Positions 34,317-42,989 of a stretch of DNA of 64,000 nucleotides are shown here, piece after piece. How positions within the stretch are numbered: position 1 is the first letter of the stretch; each line of letters begins with the position of its first letter. The notes beneath the pieces are model-generated. The model worked only from the letters and a program-made list of their open reading frames with translations. It had not been told where the DNA came from and did no database searches. Origin of the DNA: JANQIO01 sp038746745 (GTDB taxonomy: Bacteria > Pseudomonadota > Gammaproteobacteria > Pseudomonadales > Halieaceae); the NCBI GenBank assembly GCA_038746745.1, contig JBCDKJ010000006.1, positions 1-64,000 of the forward strand. Reading direction: 5' to 3'. Made by a program: the position numbers and the translations under genes.

Positions 34317-35896
34317 TGCGCCGAGCCAGCGCGGTTTACAAAGTACTTGGAGTAGGTATCGGCAGGAATGTTCTTGAAATCCAGACGACCAATGTTCGCC
34401 GGCCCGTGCCCGGGCGCATCAATCACTACCGCGTGCTTGGCAAAGCCTGTCTCCATAAAGCCGCGACGGAAATGATTACGTGACTTTACGACAAAGATGT
34501 CCAGGTCATCGATCGGGATGTTTACGCTGGTCAGCCGACTGGGCATCGTGACCTGGTCATAGAAGTCACTGAGTACGAACCAGGTATTGTCGGCCGCTTC
34601 GATGGTGACGTAGCGGTTGCCAATCAGAGGGGGGTTCTTGCCTATGTAGCGAAGTGTGCCTTCGATGGGCAAAGGCGGTCCCGCCAGGTCCGAGCTCTTG
34701 CCGCCGACCTCGCCAGTAAACGTATCCCCTTCGCTGTAGTTCTCAAAAATGTCGTCAACGGTATCCATGTCTGATAGTGAAGCGACAACAAAATCCGTTT
34801 TGCCCTGGCGCAGCAGGCTGTGAGATATTTCGGTGGAGTCCCCCATGCGGTCTGACATATTGGCGAACACCAGTTTGCCCGGGTTCTGCTCCTGCATGGC
34901 AAGTCCCTGAGCGACGCCGTCTTCCACGCCAGGTATGGGGTACTCGATGTCTTCGCGGTGGTCCCAGATAAACTGGTTCATGTCGTCAGCTATCTTGTCA
35001 GCAAGCTCCTGATCATCGTTGGTAATGACAACAACGGCCATGCCGATATCCGGCACGTCGGCAAAGCTCCAGCCCTGAAAGACAGACACATAGGTGTCCA
35101 GCTCGCGGTTCTCCCAGCGTCTGGCTCGCTCCATCACAGCCTGTGGGAAGCCCTGGTGGGTGCCCCCGTAGACGGTGGCATACATAACGCCGGGCTTGCG
35201 AAGTGCTGAAGTGGGTTCGTATTCGCCGCGAATCGTGCGAATCAGCAGTCGCGCCGCGCGCTCGCCCTGAAAGTCTGAGTCGTAGTGCGGGAAGCGCTTT
35301 ACGACCAAAGCGATATCCAGCACATCCATAAGCTCCTGATCCTCATTGCCGTGGTGATCAAAGGTCGCAGAGATGGGCACGTCGGGTCCCACCAGCTTGC
35401 GTACACGACGCGCAATTTCCGCCTCAGGTCTCGGCACTCCCGCTACTGCCATGCCGCCGTGCAGGAAAAGGTGGACCCCGTCCACTTTTTCCAGCGCAGC
35501 AATACCATCGACGATGCCGCCGGTGTACTTATCAAAGGCCTCGCGGGTGATGGTGCTGCCGGACGATCCGCCGAAAGCAGGGCCCACCAGATAAACCGGT
35601 TCCAGGTTGACGCCACGGAAGCTGGAGGCGCTCAGCTCAAAACCTGCGACATAGGGCAGTGCTGACTTGGGCACGGCTTTTGCGGCAAGGCCCGACATCG
35701 GAGCCACCAGGTATTCAAACTGCTCCACGCCGGTTGGCGGCGAGGGACAGAAGGTGCAGGTCTCGTGCTGAAACATGGCATAGGCAATGGTGATTTCAGT
35801 TTGGTCCTCCTGCGCCTGCAGATACCCGAGGCCATAAACACCGCCTGCGAGGACCAGGGCCAGCAGTACCGTTCCTATGCTCTTCTTCTTGCTCAT
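34313..35896 (-). CDS. M81 family metallopeptidase (MlrC-like), membrane-anchored
   Basis: A 527-residue protein with an N-terminal anchor (TVLLALVLAGGVYGLGYLQA) and the M81/MlrC fold: AYAMFQHETCTF near residue 40, LFLHGGMAVAG, the metal-binding ATFDHHGNEDQE segment and KRFPHYDSDFQGERAA, and a C-terminal domain with YATVYGGTHQGFP and LSDFYDQVTMPSRL. MlrC, the family founder, cleaves linear microcystin and small D-residue-containing peptides with a metal. AGGA precedes the ATG at 35896 by about ten bases. The promoter at 35939-35972 carries the regulon element over a perfect TTGACA. It leads a two-gene operon with the beta-lactamase-fold protein. Confidence 0.85.
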   Translation of the reverse strand: MSKKKSIGTVLLALVLAGGVYGLGYLQAQEDQTEITIAYAMFQHETCTFCPSPPTGVEQFEYLVAPMSGLAAKAVPKSALPYVAGFELSASSFRGVNLEPVYLVGPAFGGSSGSTITREAFDKYTGGIVDGIAALEKVDGVHLFLHGGMAVAGVPRPEAEIARRVRKLVGPDVPISATFDHHGNEDQELMDVLDIALVVKRFPHYDSDFQGERAARLLIRTIRGEYEPTSALRKPGVMYATVYGGTHQGFPQAVMERARRWENRELDTYVSVFQGWSFADVPDIGMAVVVITNDDQELADKIADDMNQFIWDHREDIEYPIPGVEDGVAQGLAMQEQNPGKLVFANMSDRMGDSTEISHSLLRQGKTDFVVASLSDMDTVDDIFENYSEGDTFTGEVGGKSSDLAGPPLPIEGTLRYIGKNPPLIGNRYVTIEAADNTWFVLSDFYDQVTMPSRLTSVNIPIDDLDIFVVKSRNHFRRGFMETGFAKHAVVIDAPGHGPANIGRLDFKNIPADTYSKYFVNRAGSAQ

Positions 35897-35938
35897 GTGA
35901 CGTGCTTCCTACGCGTTAACTGCGTTGACGATGTCACG

Positions 35939-35972
35939 AGTAAGCAATAGCACTATCTTTATGTCAAGGTAA
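35939..35972 (-). promoter_or_regulatory. Promoter with regulon element before the M81 gene
   Basis: TATCTTTATGTCAAGG at 35954-35969 is a copy of the element at the MarR promoter. On the coding strand it contains a perfect -35 TTGACA (35962-35967), followed after 17 bases by a weak -10 CTTACT (35939-35944), 42 bases before the ATG. The start codon is 57 bases from the element. Confidence 0.6.
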
Positions 35973-36100
35973 ATTGCGGTAGCGACCAGATTTTGTAGAG
36001 TGGGGTATTTGAGAGGGGTCGTTGAGCAGTGTTCATCGCCAGACACTGCTCCTGTGGCTGGCTCTCCCGACCTGCCTGTGCAAAAGGGTAGCGCCACAGC

Positions 36101-37315
36101 TTAAGCGCCGGCTGCCGCCAATGCCTGCTCAATATCGGCTAACAGATCTGGCAGATCCTCAATGCCAGTGGAGTAACGCAGCAGTTGTGACGGAATACCC
36201 AGTGCCTGACGTTGCTCAGTGGAACACTCCTGATGGCTGGTGGTTTCCGGCGGGCCAACCAGTGTGCTGACGGAACCGATACTTGATGCCCGGTGGGCAT
36301 ATCGCAGGGCGTTTACAAACCGATCCTGAAGAGTGCGATCGCCGTGTAATGAAAAGCTCAGTACGCCACCGAAGCCCTGCATTTGCTGACAAGCAACATC
36401 GTGCCCTGGATGCTCTGGCAAACCGGGATAGAACACCCCGGCTACCTCCGGTCTGGTGTGCAGCCACCGGGCGATCCCTAAGGCATTGCTGTTATGGCGC
36501 TCCATGCGCAGGGACAGCGTTTTCATACCCCGCAAAAGCAGATAGGCAGAGTGCGGCGCCAGACAGGCGCCATGAATCTCGCGGTAGCGATACACAGTGT
36601 CAACCAGGCTGCGCTCGCCCACCAGCACGCCGCCTAACACGTCATCGTGACCGCTCAGGTATTTCGTGGCGCTGTGTACTACCAGGTCAATGCCCAGGTC
36701 CAGCGGGCGCTGGTTAATGGGACTGGCCAGGGTGTTGTCTACCAGCGTGAGGGCGCCTGCCTGCTTGGCTGCAGCGGCCATAGCCCTGAGGTCGCTGATT
36801 TTCATCGTCGGGTTGGTGGGGGTTTCCGCGTATACCAAACGGCAACCTGGTTCCATGCTTCGCTGCAGCGCTCCACCATCGCCAGCGTCTACAAAGTCTA
36901 CTGTAATGCCGGTCTGTTCGAGGTATTCCAGTAAAAAGCGGCCCGTGCCGCCGTAAAGATCCGAAATCGTGACCACGCGATCACCTGGCGTGAGCAGCGC
37001 GGATAAACTGTTGGTAATAGCCGCCATCCCGCTGGCAAAGGCGATAGCGTGTTCGCCGCGTTCCAGCAGCCGACACTTTTCTTCAAAGATGCCAACGGTG
37101 GGATTCCGGCTGCGGCTGTAGGTCAGTCCCTCAATGTGACCCGCAGACACTGCGCGCCAGCTATCCATGTCCGGATGGGCGAAAGGCGCGCTCATCACAA
37201 TAGGCGGCGTAATGCTGCCATCCTGGAAGGGGCGGTCTTCTCCACCCCACACCGCCAGCGTGGACGGCGATGGATAGTTTTCGTCATCGGCAGGCATAGC
37301 GAGAACCTGAGGCAT
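36101..37315 (-). CDS. Cys/Met-metabolism PLP enzyme (cystathionine gamma-synthase/gamma-lyase type)
   Basis: About 404 residues of the fold-type I Cys/Met metabolism family: the N-terminal TLAVWGGE...F.DGSITPPI block, YSRSRNPTV, FASGMAAI, the DLYGGT loop, and the PLP lysine in VVHSATKYLSGHDD. The C-terminal half has YPGLPEHPGHDVA and STLVGPPETTSHQ. Such enzymes make cystathionine, break it down, or cleave methionine or homocysteine; these activities cannot be separated by eye. The start is uncertain: a TTG at 37336, or ATGs at 37315 and 37297, none with a strong ribosome-binding site. It is divergent from a threonine-dehydratase-like gene and a homocysteine methyltransferase-like gene, so sulfur and threonine amino acids are handled together here. 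Confidence 0.85.
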   Translation of the reverse strand: MPQVLAMPADDENYPSPSTLAVWGGEDRPFQDGSITPPIVMSAPFAHPDMDSWRAVSAGHIEGLTYSRSRNPTVGIFEEKCRLLERGEHAIAFASGMAAITNSLSALLTPGDRVVTISDLYGGTGRFLLEYLEQTGITVDFVDAGDGGALQRSMEPGCRLVYAETPTNPTMKISDLRAMAAAAKQAGALTLVDNTLASPINQRPLDLGIDLVVHSATKYLSGHDDVLGGVLVGERSLVDTVYRYREIHGACLAPHSAYLLLRGMKTLSLRMERHNSNALGIARWLHTRPEVAGVFYPGLPEHPGHDVACQQMQGFGGVLSFSLHGDRTLQDRFVNALRYAHRASSIGSVSTLVGPPETTSHQECSTEQRQALGIPSQLLRYSTGIEDLPDLLADIEQALAAAGA

Positions 37316-37499
37316 AGTGTGAGAGGTCGCATTCAACCACAGCGATCGCCTGCAGAAAAAGAGTAAACAGCGCTTGCGTCCTTACTGTGGCTTTCGCGCG
37401 AGAACACGGCTGTGGCAGAATGCGCCGCTCCCAGTGATGGGCGCCGTGTCCAGGGTTGCGGTGTCAAAACACGGAATACAAAACTCAGAGGATTTGTCG

Positions 37500-38483
37500 A
37501 TGACACTTCAGGCACCATCATTTTCTGATGTCGAGGCGGCTGCTGGACGTCTGTCCGGCGTGGCGCGGCGTACGCCCCTGTTGCGCAACCGCTTTCTCGA
37601 TCAGCACCTTGAACGTCGTGTGGCGCTGAAGCCAGAGATGCTGCAGGTGGCAGGCAGCTTCAAATTTCGGGGAGCGTACAACCGTATCAGTCAGCTCACA
37701 GAGGAAGAGCGACGTGGTGGTGTGATCGCCTGGTCTTCAGGAAATCATGCCCAGGGCGTCGCTGCGGCAGCGGGAATTTGCGGTGTTCCCGCACGCATTG
37801 TCATGCCTGCAGATGCGCCCGCTATCAAAATTCAAAACACGCGAGATCTGGGTGCCGAGGTTGTTCACTATGATCGCTACACAGAATCCAGGGAAGAGAT
37901 CGCCTACGCGCTGGCCGAGCGGGACGGCGGCGTGATCGTGCCGTCTTACGACGACCCGCACGTGATAGCAGGGCAGGGAACGGCGGGGCTGGAGCTATTC
38001 GCAGATCTTGCAGCGGAAGGCGAGGAGGTCGATGCGTTTTTGGTTTGCTGTGGTGGAGGCGGGCTCACTGCAGGCTGCGCTATTGCGGCTTCTGAGCTCA
38101 GTCCCAACACCGATGTCTTCACAGTAGAGCCCGCAGGCTTTGATGATCACGCCCGATCCTTTGAATCAGGCGGGCGCGAATCTGTTGATCCGGAAGCCCG
38201 CTCATTTTGTGATGCATTGCTGGCGCCACAGCCTGGAGAACTCACGTTCTCTATTAACCAGCCGAAGATTGCCCGTGGCCTCGTTGTCACTGACGACGAA
38301 GTGCGTGACGCCATGCGCTATGCCTTTCGCGTATTGAAGCTTGTAGTAGAGCCCGGTGGCGCGGTAGCGCTGGCAGCGTTACTCAGCGGCAAACTGGATG
38401 CCAGCTATGAACGCGTCGGCATTATGCTCAGCGGCGGCAACGTCGATCCCGGCATGTTCGCCGATGTTCTCGCCGATGGGTAA
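37500..38483 (+). CDS. Threonine/serine dehydratase-like PLP enzyme
   Basis: A 327-residue fold-type II PLP enzyme. RRTPLLRN and the PLP lysine in GSFKFRGAYNRI (about residue 54) are followed by SSGNHAQGVA, the QGTAGLEL block and the phosphate-binding CCGGGGLTAG. It lacks the C-terminal regulatory ACT domain of biosynthetic IlvA, so it is a short, probably catabolic enzyme that deaminates threonine or serine; threo-3-hydroxyaspartate dehydratase and serine racemase are close alternatives. GAGG lies eight bases before ATG 37500; the frame is open further upstream without a start site. It is followed by the homocysteine methyltransferase-like gene after six bases. Confidence 0.85.
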   Translation: MTLQAPSFSDVEAAAGRLSGVARRTPLLRNRFLDQHLERRVALKPEMLQVAGSFKFRGAYNRISQLTEEERRGGVIAWSSGNHAQGVAAAAGICGVPARIVMPADAPAIKIQNTRDLGAEVVHYDRYTESREEIAYALAERDGGVIVPSYDDPHVIAGQGTAGLELFADLAAEGEEVDAFLVCCGGGGLTAGCAIAASELSPNTDVFTVEPAGFDDHARSFESGGRESVDPEARSFCDALLAPQPGELTFSINQPKIARGLVVTDDEVRDAMRYAFRVLKLVVEPGGAVALAALLSGKLDASYERVGIMLSGGNVDPGMFADVLADG

Positions 38484-38489
38484 GCAGGC

Positions 38490-39398
38490 GTGAGTGGCTT
38501 CACCATCATGGATGGTGCCATGGGCGATGAATTGGTCGCGCGTGCTGCACCATCCAGCACTGGACTGTGGTCTGCGGAGGCACTATTGGAAGACCCGGCG
38601 CTGGTTGCCAGTGTTCACCGCGATTACATTACCGCTGGCGCGGGCGTCATTATCACGAATTCATACAGCACGATACCAAGCTACCTGGCCAAGGTAGGTC
38701 GAGAAAATGAGTATGCAAGTCTTGCTTCGCGGGCCGCGGAGATTGCGAGAGCGACGGCTGATGCCAGTAGTGAAACTGTCATAGTGGCGGGGTCGATACC
38801 GCCTCTCAGTGAAAGCTATCGTCCCGATCTCGTACCCGCAGCGGAGGAGGCGCTTCCCATCTACAGGACGCTGGTGGAAGCGCTGTGTGATGATGTGGAT
38901 GTGTTTCTGTGTGAAACAATGTCATCGGTACAGGAATCAGTAAATGCTGCGACGGCGGTAACTGACCGGTTACAGGCGCGCGGCGAATCACGTCCCCTCT
39001 GGATATCATGGACGCTTGCTGAACAGCCTGGCGCCGGCCTGCGCAGCGGCGAGAGTGTTGCGGAAGCGGTGGCCGCGCTATCGTCTTTTCCTGTTGCAGC
39101 CTTTCTCTTCAATTGCACTGACCCTGCGGCAATTTCTGCGGCGCTAGAGGAGTTGCGCGAGTTAACTGATAAACCAATAGGCGCCTATCCCAATCGCTGC
39201 TACATCCCGCCTGGTTGGACACTGGACAATGACGTCAGCACGGAATACCACGATATGTCAGCCGACCAGTTCGTAGCGCACTGTCAGCAGTGGGCAGCGC
39301 TGGGTGCTACGATGTTTGGCGGCTGCTGTGGCATAGGCCCGGACCTGATAGCGGCGTTGGCGCAGTGGGCAAATACGCAGTATCCGACGCCATCGTGA
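38490..39398 (+). CDS. Homocysteine S-methyltransferase family protein
   Basis: A 302-residue single-domain protein of the MmuM/BHMT family, with the N-terminal MDGAMGDEL (usual form DG..GTEL), NSYSTIPSYLAK, and the zinc cysteine sites FNCTDP and GGCCGIGP near the C-terminus. It would move a methyl group from S-methylmethionine, a betaine or a similar donor to homocysteine, giving methionine. The start is GTG 38490, six bases after the dehydratase stop. Together with the PLP enzyme across the divergent promoter it forms a small sulfur-amino-acid set. The methyl donor is not evident. Confidence 0.85.
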   Translation: MSGFTIMDGAMGDELVARAAPSSTGLWSAEALLEDPALVASVHRDYITAGAGVIITNSYSTIPSYLAKVGRENEYASLASRAAEIARATADASSETVIVAGSIPPLSESYRPDLVPAAEEALPIYRTLVEALCDDVDVFLCETMSSVQESVNAATAVTDRLQARGESRPLWISWTLAEQPGAGLRSGESVAEAVAALSSFPVAAFLFNCTDPAAISAALEELRELTDKPIGAYPNRCYIPPGWTLDNDVSTEYHDMSADQFVAHCQQWAALGATMFGGCCGIGPDLIAALAQWANTQYPTPS

Positions 39399-39407
39399 CT
39401 TTAGACC

Positions 39408-41357
39408 TTAAATAATCGAGTAGAAATTCCACAGGTACAGGGACAGGGGTAGCAGCGTGAAGATGGCCGCTGCATAGCAGGCAGACACCTGCATAGCACC
39501 TAGCGGGTTCTGCCTGGTTCGCAAAGTCTGAATACATACCAGCGCCGCGGCGAAAGATATCAGGGTGGATGCATACACAGAGTAAGCGAAACGAATGATG
39601 CCGGCAGTCGGGTAGGGCTCATATAACGTACCGATATCCCCCGCATACGGCATCACGGCGGCCGCGAGGGCAGAGAAACTTGTGAGCCAGGCTGCGGCGC
39701 TCAGGTTCAGGAACAACCATAGCCGCTTCTCACCGGTCTCTGGCGTAATGTCCGCTTTCCGTATCAAGCGCCAGACGGACCGCAGCAGTACGGCTGCTGC
39801 GGTCAGCAGAGCAAGGATGAGTGGCACCAGCAGTGTCGAACGTTGCTCTGACCAATGTGGTTTTTCATAGGCGGATCCGCCGGCCCGGAAAAGCCAGTTG
39901 GCAGGCTCATCTGTCGCGCCACCAAACTGCACAATGCTGCCGTTATCTACAGATGCAAAGGTGTCTTCTCCGACTTCCACGTAGCGAGAAGCCTCACCGC
40001 CTCGCGTAAGGACCAGATAGCCCGAGTTGGTGGCGGACACAGAGATACGATCAGCGGCAGCTGCGTAGATTACTTTGTCAAAACGCTTTTCGTTGCGCCG
40101 GGTATTCACAAAGGTTCCGACGTAACGGCCTGCTCGCTCCTGAAAATCCGCGGGCGGCGCTGGAGCTGCGTTCTGTGCGGCGGGGAAAAACTCGGCGATC
40201 ACGCGCTCTGGAATTTTCCTTAGCGCACTGCCGCTATCAGAATTGGTTGACACAAAAATGCCCAGCCCCAGTTCTGGCAAGAGCGTCAGCATGGATTTGA
40301 ACTCGTTGATGGAGCCGCCGTGTTTGAGCACGTTGTAGCCGTTGTAGTTGTCTGTCCAGAAGCCGTGAGCATTAGCGCCGGTCAGCGGGCTGTTCGAGAA
40401 CAGTGGCTGGCTCATCTGATCCCAGGTGGTCGACTGAAGAATCTCGACACCCTCGCGGGTACCGTAATTCAAGTGCATCTGCATATAGCGCGCCATATCG
40501 GCGGCCGTTGCCGACATTGAGCCCTCCGGGTGCACGGTAGTGCGGGATGCCGGATAGGAGACTGCTTGATACCACCCGTCCCGCCAGACATGGCTTCGCG
40601 CTTCTCGCTTCTGCAGCGCCGCCAGCCAGGGCTTTTCGCTTTCGCCCTGGGTTGTCTTCAATCTGAGATCTGAGTTAGTCATGCCCAAAGGCAGTAGAAT
40701 CCGGTTGCGGACGTAGTCTGCAAAATCCTCCCCTGAGACACGTGCAACGATTTCACCCAGCAGGGCAAAACTGTAGTTGGAATAGGAGATTGCCTCACCG
40801 GGTGGTCTGACCTGAATCTGGGCAATGGCTTCTAGCTTTGCTTTCGCTGTGTTGCCTTCTCCGGGGGGTGGGGCACCGTAGTACCCGAGAATTCGGTCTT
40901 CAAATCCGGCGGAGTGCGTGAGCAAATCCGCAATAGTGATCTTGCCAAGGTGATCATCTACAGCGATGTCGCCCAGGTAGGTTCGAATGTCCTCATCCAG
41001 CGAGACCTGTCCTCGCTCAAGTAGCTGCATTACGGCCGTGGCAGTAAACGTCTTCGTGATTGAGGCAATCCGGAACAGGTGCTTTTCTGGGTCTACGCGC
41101 TCTCCCGTGCTGGCATCGGCATAGCCATACCCCTTGAGCAGCAGGATCTCCTCACGATTGACGACGGCGAGTGTGGCACCAGGCACTTTTTGATCCTCCA
41201 TCGCCGTCATGGCAATACCGTCTACGAAGGCTTCCAGCTTTGCCAGATCCAGCGTTGGAGCCTGCGCTACTGATGTGCTGCTAGGCGACTGCGCGCCGCT
41301 GCCGCTTGCTCCCAGCAGCAAGGTCAGGAACGCACTCAAGAGTGAATATTTCGTCAT
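39408..41357 (-). CDS. Beta-lactamase-fold serine hydrolase with C-terminal membrane helices
   Basis: About 649 residues: signal peptide (LLSAFLTLLLGASGSGAQ), a beta-lactamase-fold domain with SxxK in IASITKTFTATAV, YSN in SYSNYSFALLGEIV and KHGGS as the KTG-like box, a beta-rich middle domain, and four C-terminal hydrophobic helices that anchor it. The layout equals that of the protein at 32322-34316, so the two are distant paralogues. It starts 13 bases after the stop of an S33-type hydrolase, and the two form an operon preceded by the regulon element. ATG 41357 begins the signal peptide; the open frame extends into the upstream gene without need. A peptidase or esterase role is likelier than beta-lactam resistance. 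Confidence 0.8.
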   Translation of the reverse strand: MTKYSLLSAFLTLLLGASGSGAQSPSSTSVAQAPTLDLAKLEAFVDGIAMTAMEDQKVPGATLAVVNREEILLLKGYGYADASTGERVDPEKHLFRIASITKTFTATAVMQLLERGQVSLDEDIRTYLGDIAVDDHLGKITIADLLTHSAGFEDRILGYYGAPPPGEGNTAKAKLEAIAQIQVRPPGEAISYSNYSFALLGEIVARVSGEDFADYVRNRILLPLGMTNSDLRLKTTQGESEKPWLAALQKREARSHVWRDGWYQAVSYPASRTTVHPEGSMSATAADMARYMQMHLNYGTREGVEILQSTTWDQMSQPLFSNSPLTGANAHGFWTDNYNGYNVLKHGGSINEFKSMLTLLPELGLGIFVSTNSDSGSALRKIPERVIAEFFPAAQNAAPAPPADFQERAGRYVGTFVNTRRNEKRFDKVIYAAAADRISVSATNSGYLVLTRGGEASRYVEVGEDTFASVDNGSIVQFGGATDEPANWLFRAGGSAYEKPHWSEQRSTLLVPLILALLTAAAVLLRSVWRLIRKADITPETGEKRLWLFLNLSAAAWLTSFSALAAAVMPYAGDIGTLYEPYPTAGIIRFAYSVYASTLISFAAALVCIQTLRTRQNPLGAMQVSACYAAAIFTLLPLSLYLWNFYSII

Positions 41358-41370
41358 CGTCGCGCCCACA

Positions 41371-42882
41371 TCATGGAGAAGGGACGGGGTCGAATTCCAG
41401 CGGTGGTAAGGCAATGCGCTCCACAGCGGGCGGTGTTCCCTGAAGCCAGTCGTCTACCACACCCTGCAGCGTTTCCGAAATCTCGATACCCACGGGGAAT
41501 GCACCGTGAGTGCCGTTTTCCATCACGACTAGATGCCCGTTCGGGAAAGCTTCCAGTGTTTCATAGGCGTTCTGAAGGGGTGTAGAAAAATCCACGTCGC
41601 CGTGGACAAACAGGACCGGAACATCAATTTGCTCGCCCGCTCTGAAGGCATCGGGAAGTGCGGGGACGGCCCAGGCCGGACAGATACTGTCGTAGTTGAA
41701 AAACGCGGCCTGGCTGAACAGTGGATCGTCGATGGCTTCCATTTCAGCGCGACGCTCTGCGGAGAGACCGGATGCGCAGTCAAGGGTGCCCACCGCGGCT
41801 GCGCTTTCGCTCTCACCCCCCAGGAACCAGGCGCCCAGCAAGCGGAAGCCCCATCGCATTAGCCAGCCTTCCCCATCATCCAGTTCCGCGACTGCGGCGG
41901 GCCAGCCCTTCACGGATTCGCGTCCGGACAGGGCAAACCCCTGACCTGACAGCCCCAGCAAAGCGACTTCATGAGCTTGTATCCCATGTGCCAGATCGGA
42001 ATCCCGCTGGGCCTTATCCAGCAATGCGTCCAATGTAGACAGTGGGCTTCCCTCACGGCCAGCGGCCTGCCAGGCGGGTGTTGCGGCCTCTGAGATCATT
42101 TCTGCCGCGCGGCGCAGTCCGGCGGGGTGGTCCCAGGTGTGGTCGTATCCTTCTGTGCCAGAAATGATGGCGCGCTCTACCCGGTCGGCGTGATAGCGCA
42201 AAGTCGTCAGCGACCAGTGGCTGCCGAAGCTATTGCCGTATAGACGAAAGGTTTGATAGCCCAGCGCATCGATAACGGCGACCACATCGGCGGCCGCTTC
42301 AATTACTGTGTAACCCTCCAGGTCAAAACCCTCCTGCAGAAGTTTTTCGCGACAGGTTCTGGCTGAATCCTGAAAAACACTTTTAAGGTCCGTCAGAGTG
42401 AACAGCGTTCTGAATTTGCTTGAGGGGCCTTCGCAGACCGTGTTGGGTTTTGATAGCGCGATTCCACGCAGGTCGACAAAGATAACGTCGCCGTGGTCGC
42501 GGAAGGTCTCGATGATGTTGACGGCGAAGGGCTGCGAACGCTCGCTCTCGAGACGCTGCGTATAGCTGCCTCCGGGACCGCCCGGCAATACGACCATAGG
42601 TGCACCGTCCACGCCTTCGTCAGCTTTGAACCGATAAAACGCCACCTGAATCATGCGGCTATCAGCCACCGAGCGATTCTCAGGGACGTTGACATAGCCC
42701 GCTTCGAAAGAAAGCTCTCCACCGGCTTGAAGCGTAATAGTTTTGCTATTGATTTCCAGAGCCTGGGTCGAGAAAGCTGACAGCAGTAAGGCTATCGCTG
42801 CGAGAGTGTGCCGCGCTTTTGAGCGCTCTCCGGTAGCGTATTCCTTGAAAGAAGAGCTAAAAACACTGCCTGTCGATAGCAC
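41371..42882 (-). CDS. Exported alpha/beta hydrolase, S33 peptidase-like (copy 2)
   Basis: A 503-residue hydrolase with an export signal (HTLAAIALLLSAFSTQA) and the elements LPGGPGGSYT (oxyanion), VDLRGIALS, nucleophile S218 in GNSFGSHW, HGDVDFSTPL (acid) and NGTHGAFP (histidine). It is closely related to the next gene upstream: long blocks such as EGYDHTWDHPAGLRRAAE are identical, so the pair is a tandem duplication. The start is GTG 42882 with GAGGA seven bases upstream, a layout copied in the sister gene. It probably cleaves peptides or esters in the periplasm and is co-transcribed with the beta-lactamase-fold gene after it. Confidence 0.85.
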   Translation of the reverse strand: MLSTGSVFSSSFKEYATGERSKARHTLAAIALLLSAFSTQALEINSKTITLQAGGELSFEAGYVNVPENRSVADSRMIQVAFYRFKADEGVDGAPMVVLPGGPGGSYTQRLESERSQPFAVNIIETFRDHGDVIFVDLRGIALSKPNTVCEGPSSKFRTLFTLTDLKSVFQDSARTCREKLLQEGFDLEGYTVIEAAADVVAVIDALGYQTFRLYGNSFGSHWSLTTLRYHADRVERAIISGTEGYDHTWDHPAGLRRAAEMISEAATPAWQAAGREGSPLSTLDALLDKAQRDSDLAHGIQAHEVALLGLSGQGFALSGRESVKGWPAAVAELDDGEGWLMRWGFRLLGAWFLGGESESAAAVGTLDCASGLSAERRAEMEAIDDPLFSQAAFFNYDSICPAWAVPALPDAFRAGEQIDVPVLFVHGDVDFSTPLQNAYETLEAFPNGHLVVMENGTHGAFPVGIEISETLQGVVDDWLQGTPPAVERIALPPLEFDPVPSP

Positions 42883-42912
42883 GGGGGAGTCCTCACTGAA
42901 AATGACCCCTGA

Positions 42913-42946
42913 ACGCTAGCTTGGATTTATCTTTACGTCAAAATAA
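42913..42946 (-). promoter_or_regulatory. Promoter with regulon element before S33-type copy 2
   Basis: TATCTTTACGTCAAAATAA at 42928-42946. On the coding strand the -35 is TTGACG (42936-42941) and, 17 bases later, TAGCGT (42913-42918) is a possible -10. The 30 bases 42913-42942 are identical to 44518-44547 before the sister gene. Confidence 0.65.
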
Positions 42947-42989
42947 ATTTTGGCCAGCCTGCCTGGACTTATCTTCATGCTGTCGACAC

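Noticed and set aside
32322..35896. A complete microcystin-degradation (mlr) cluster
   Set aside because: Only MlrB- and MlrC-like members are seen; no MlrA or MlrD relative lies in the window, so I report only a resemblance.
32322..41357. Beta-lactam resistance genes
   Set aside because: The two beta-lactamase-fold proteins are long, have membrane tails and sit in peptide-degradation operons; such proteins are mostly peptidases or esterases.
42969..42985. Further regulon element (TATCTTCATGCTGTCG)
   Set aside because: It matches only the first half of the element; it lies 22 bases after S33-type copy 3 ends and close to a good copy, so chance is likely.
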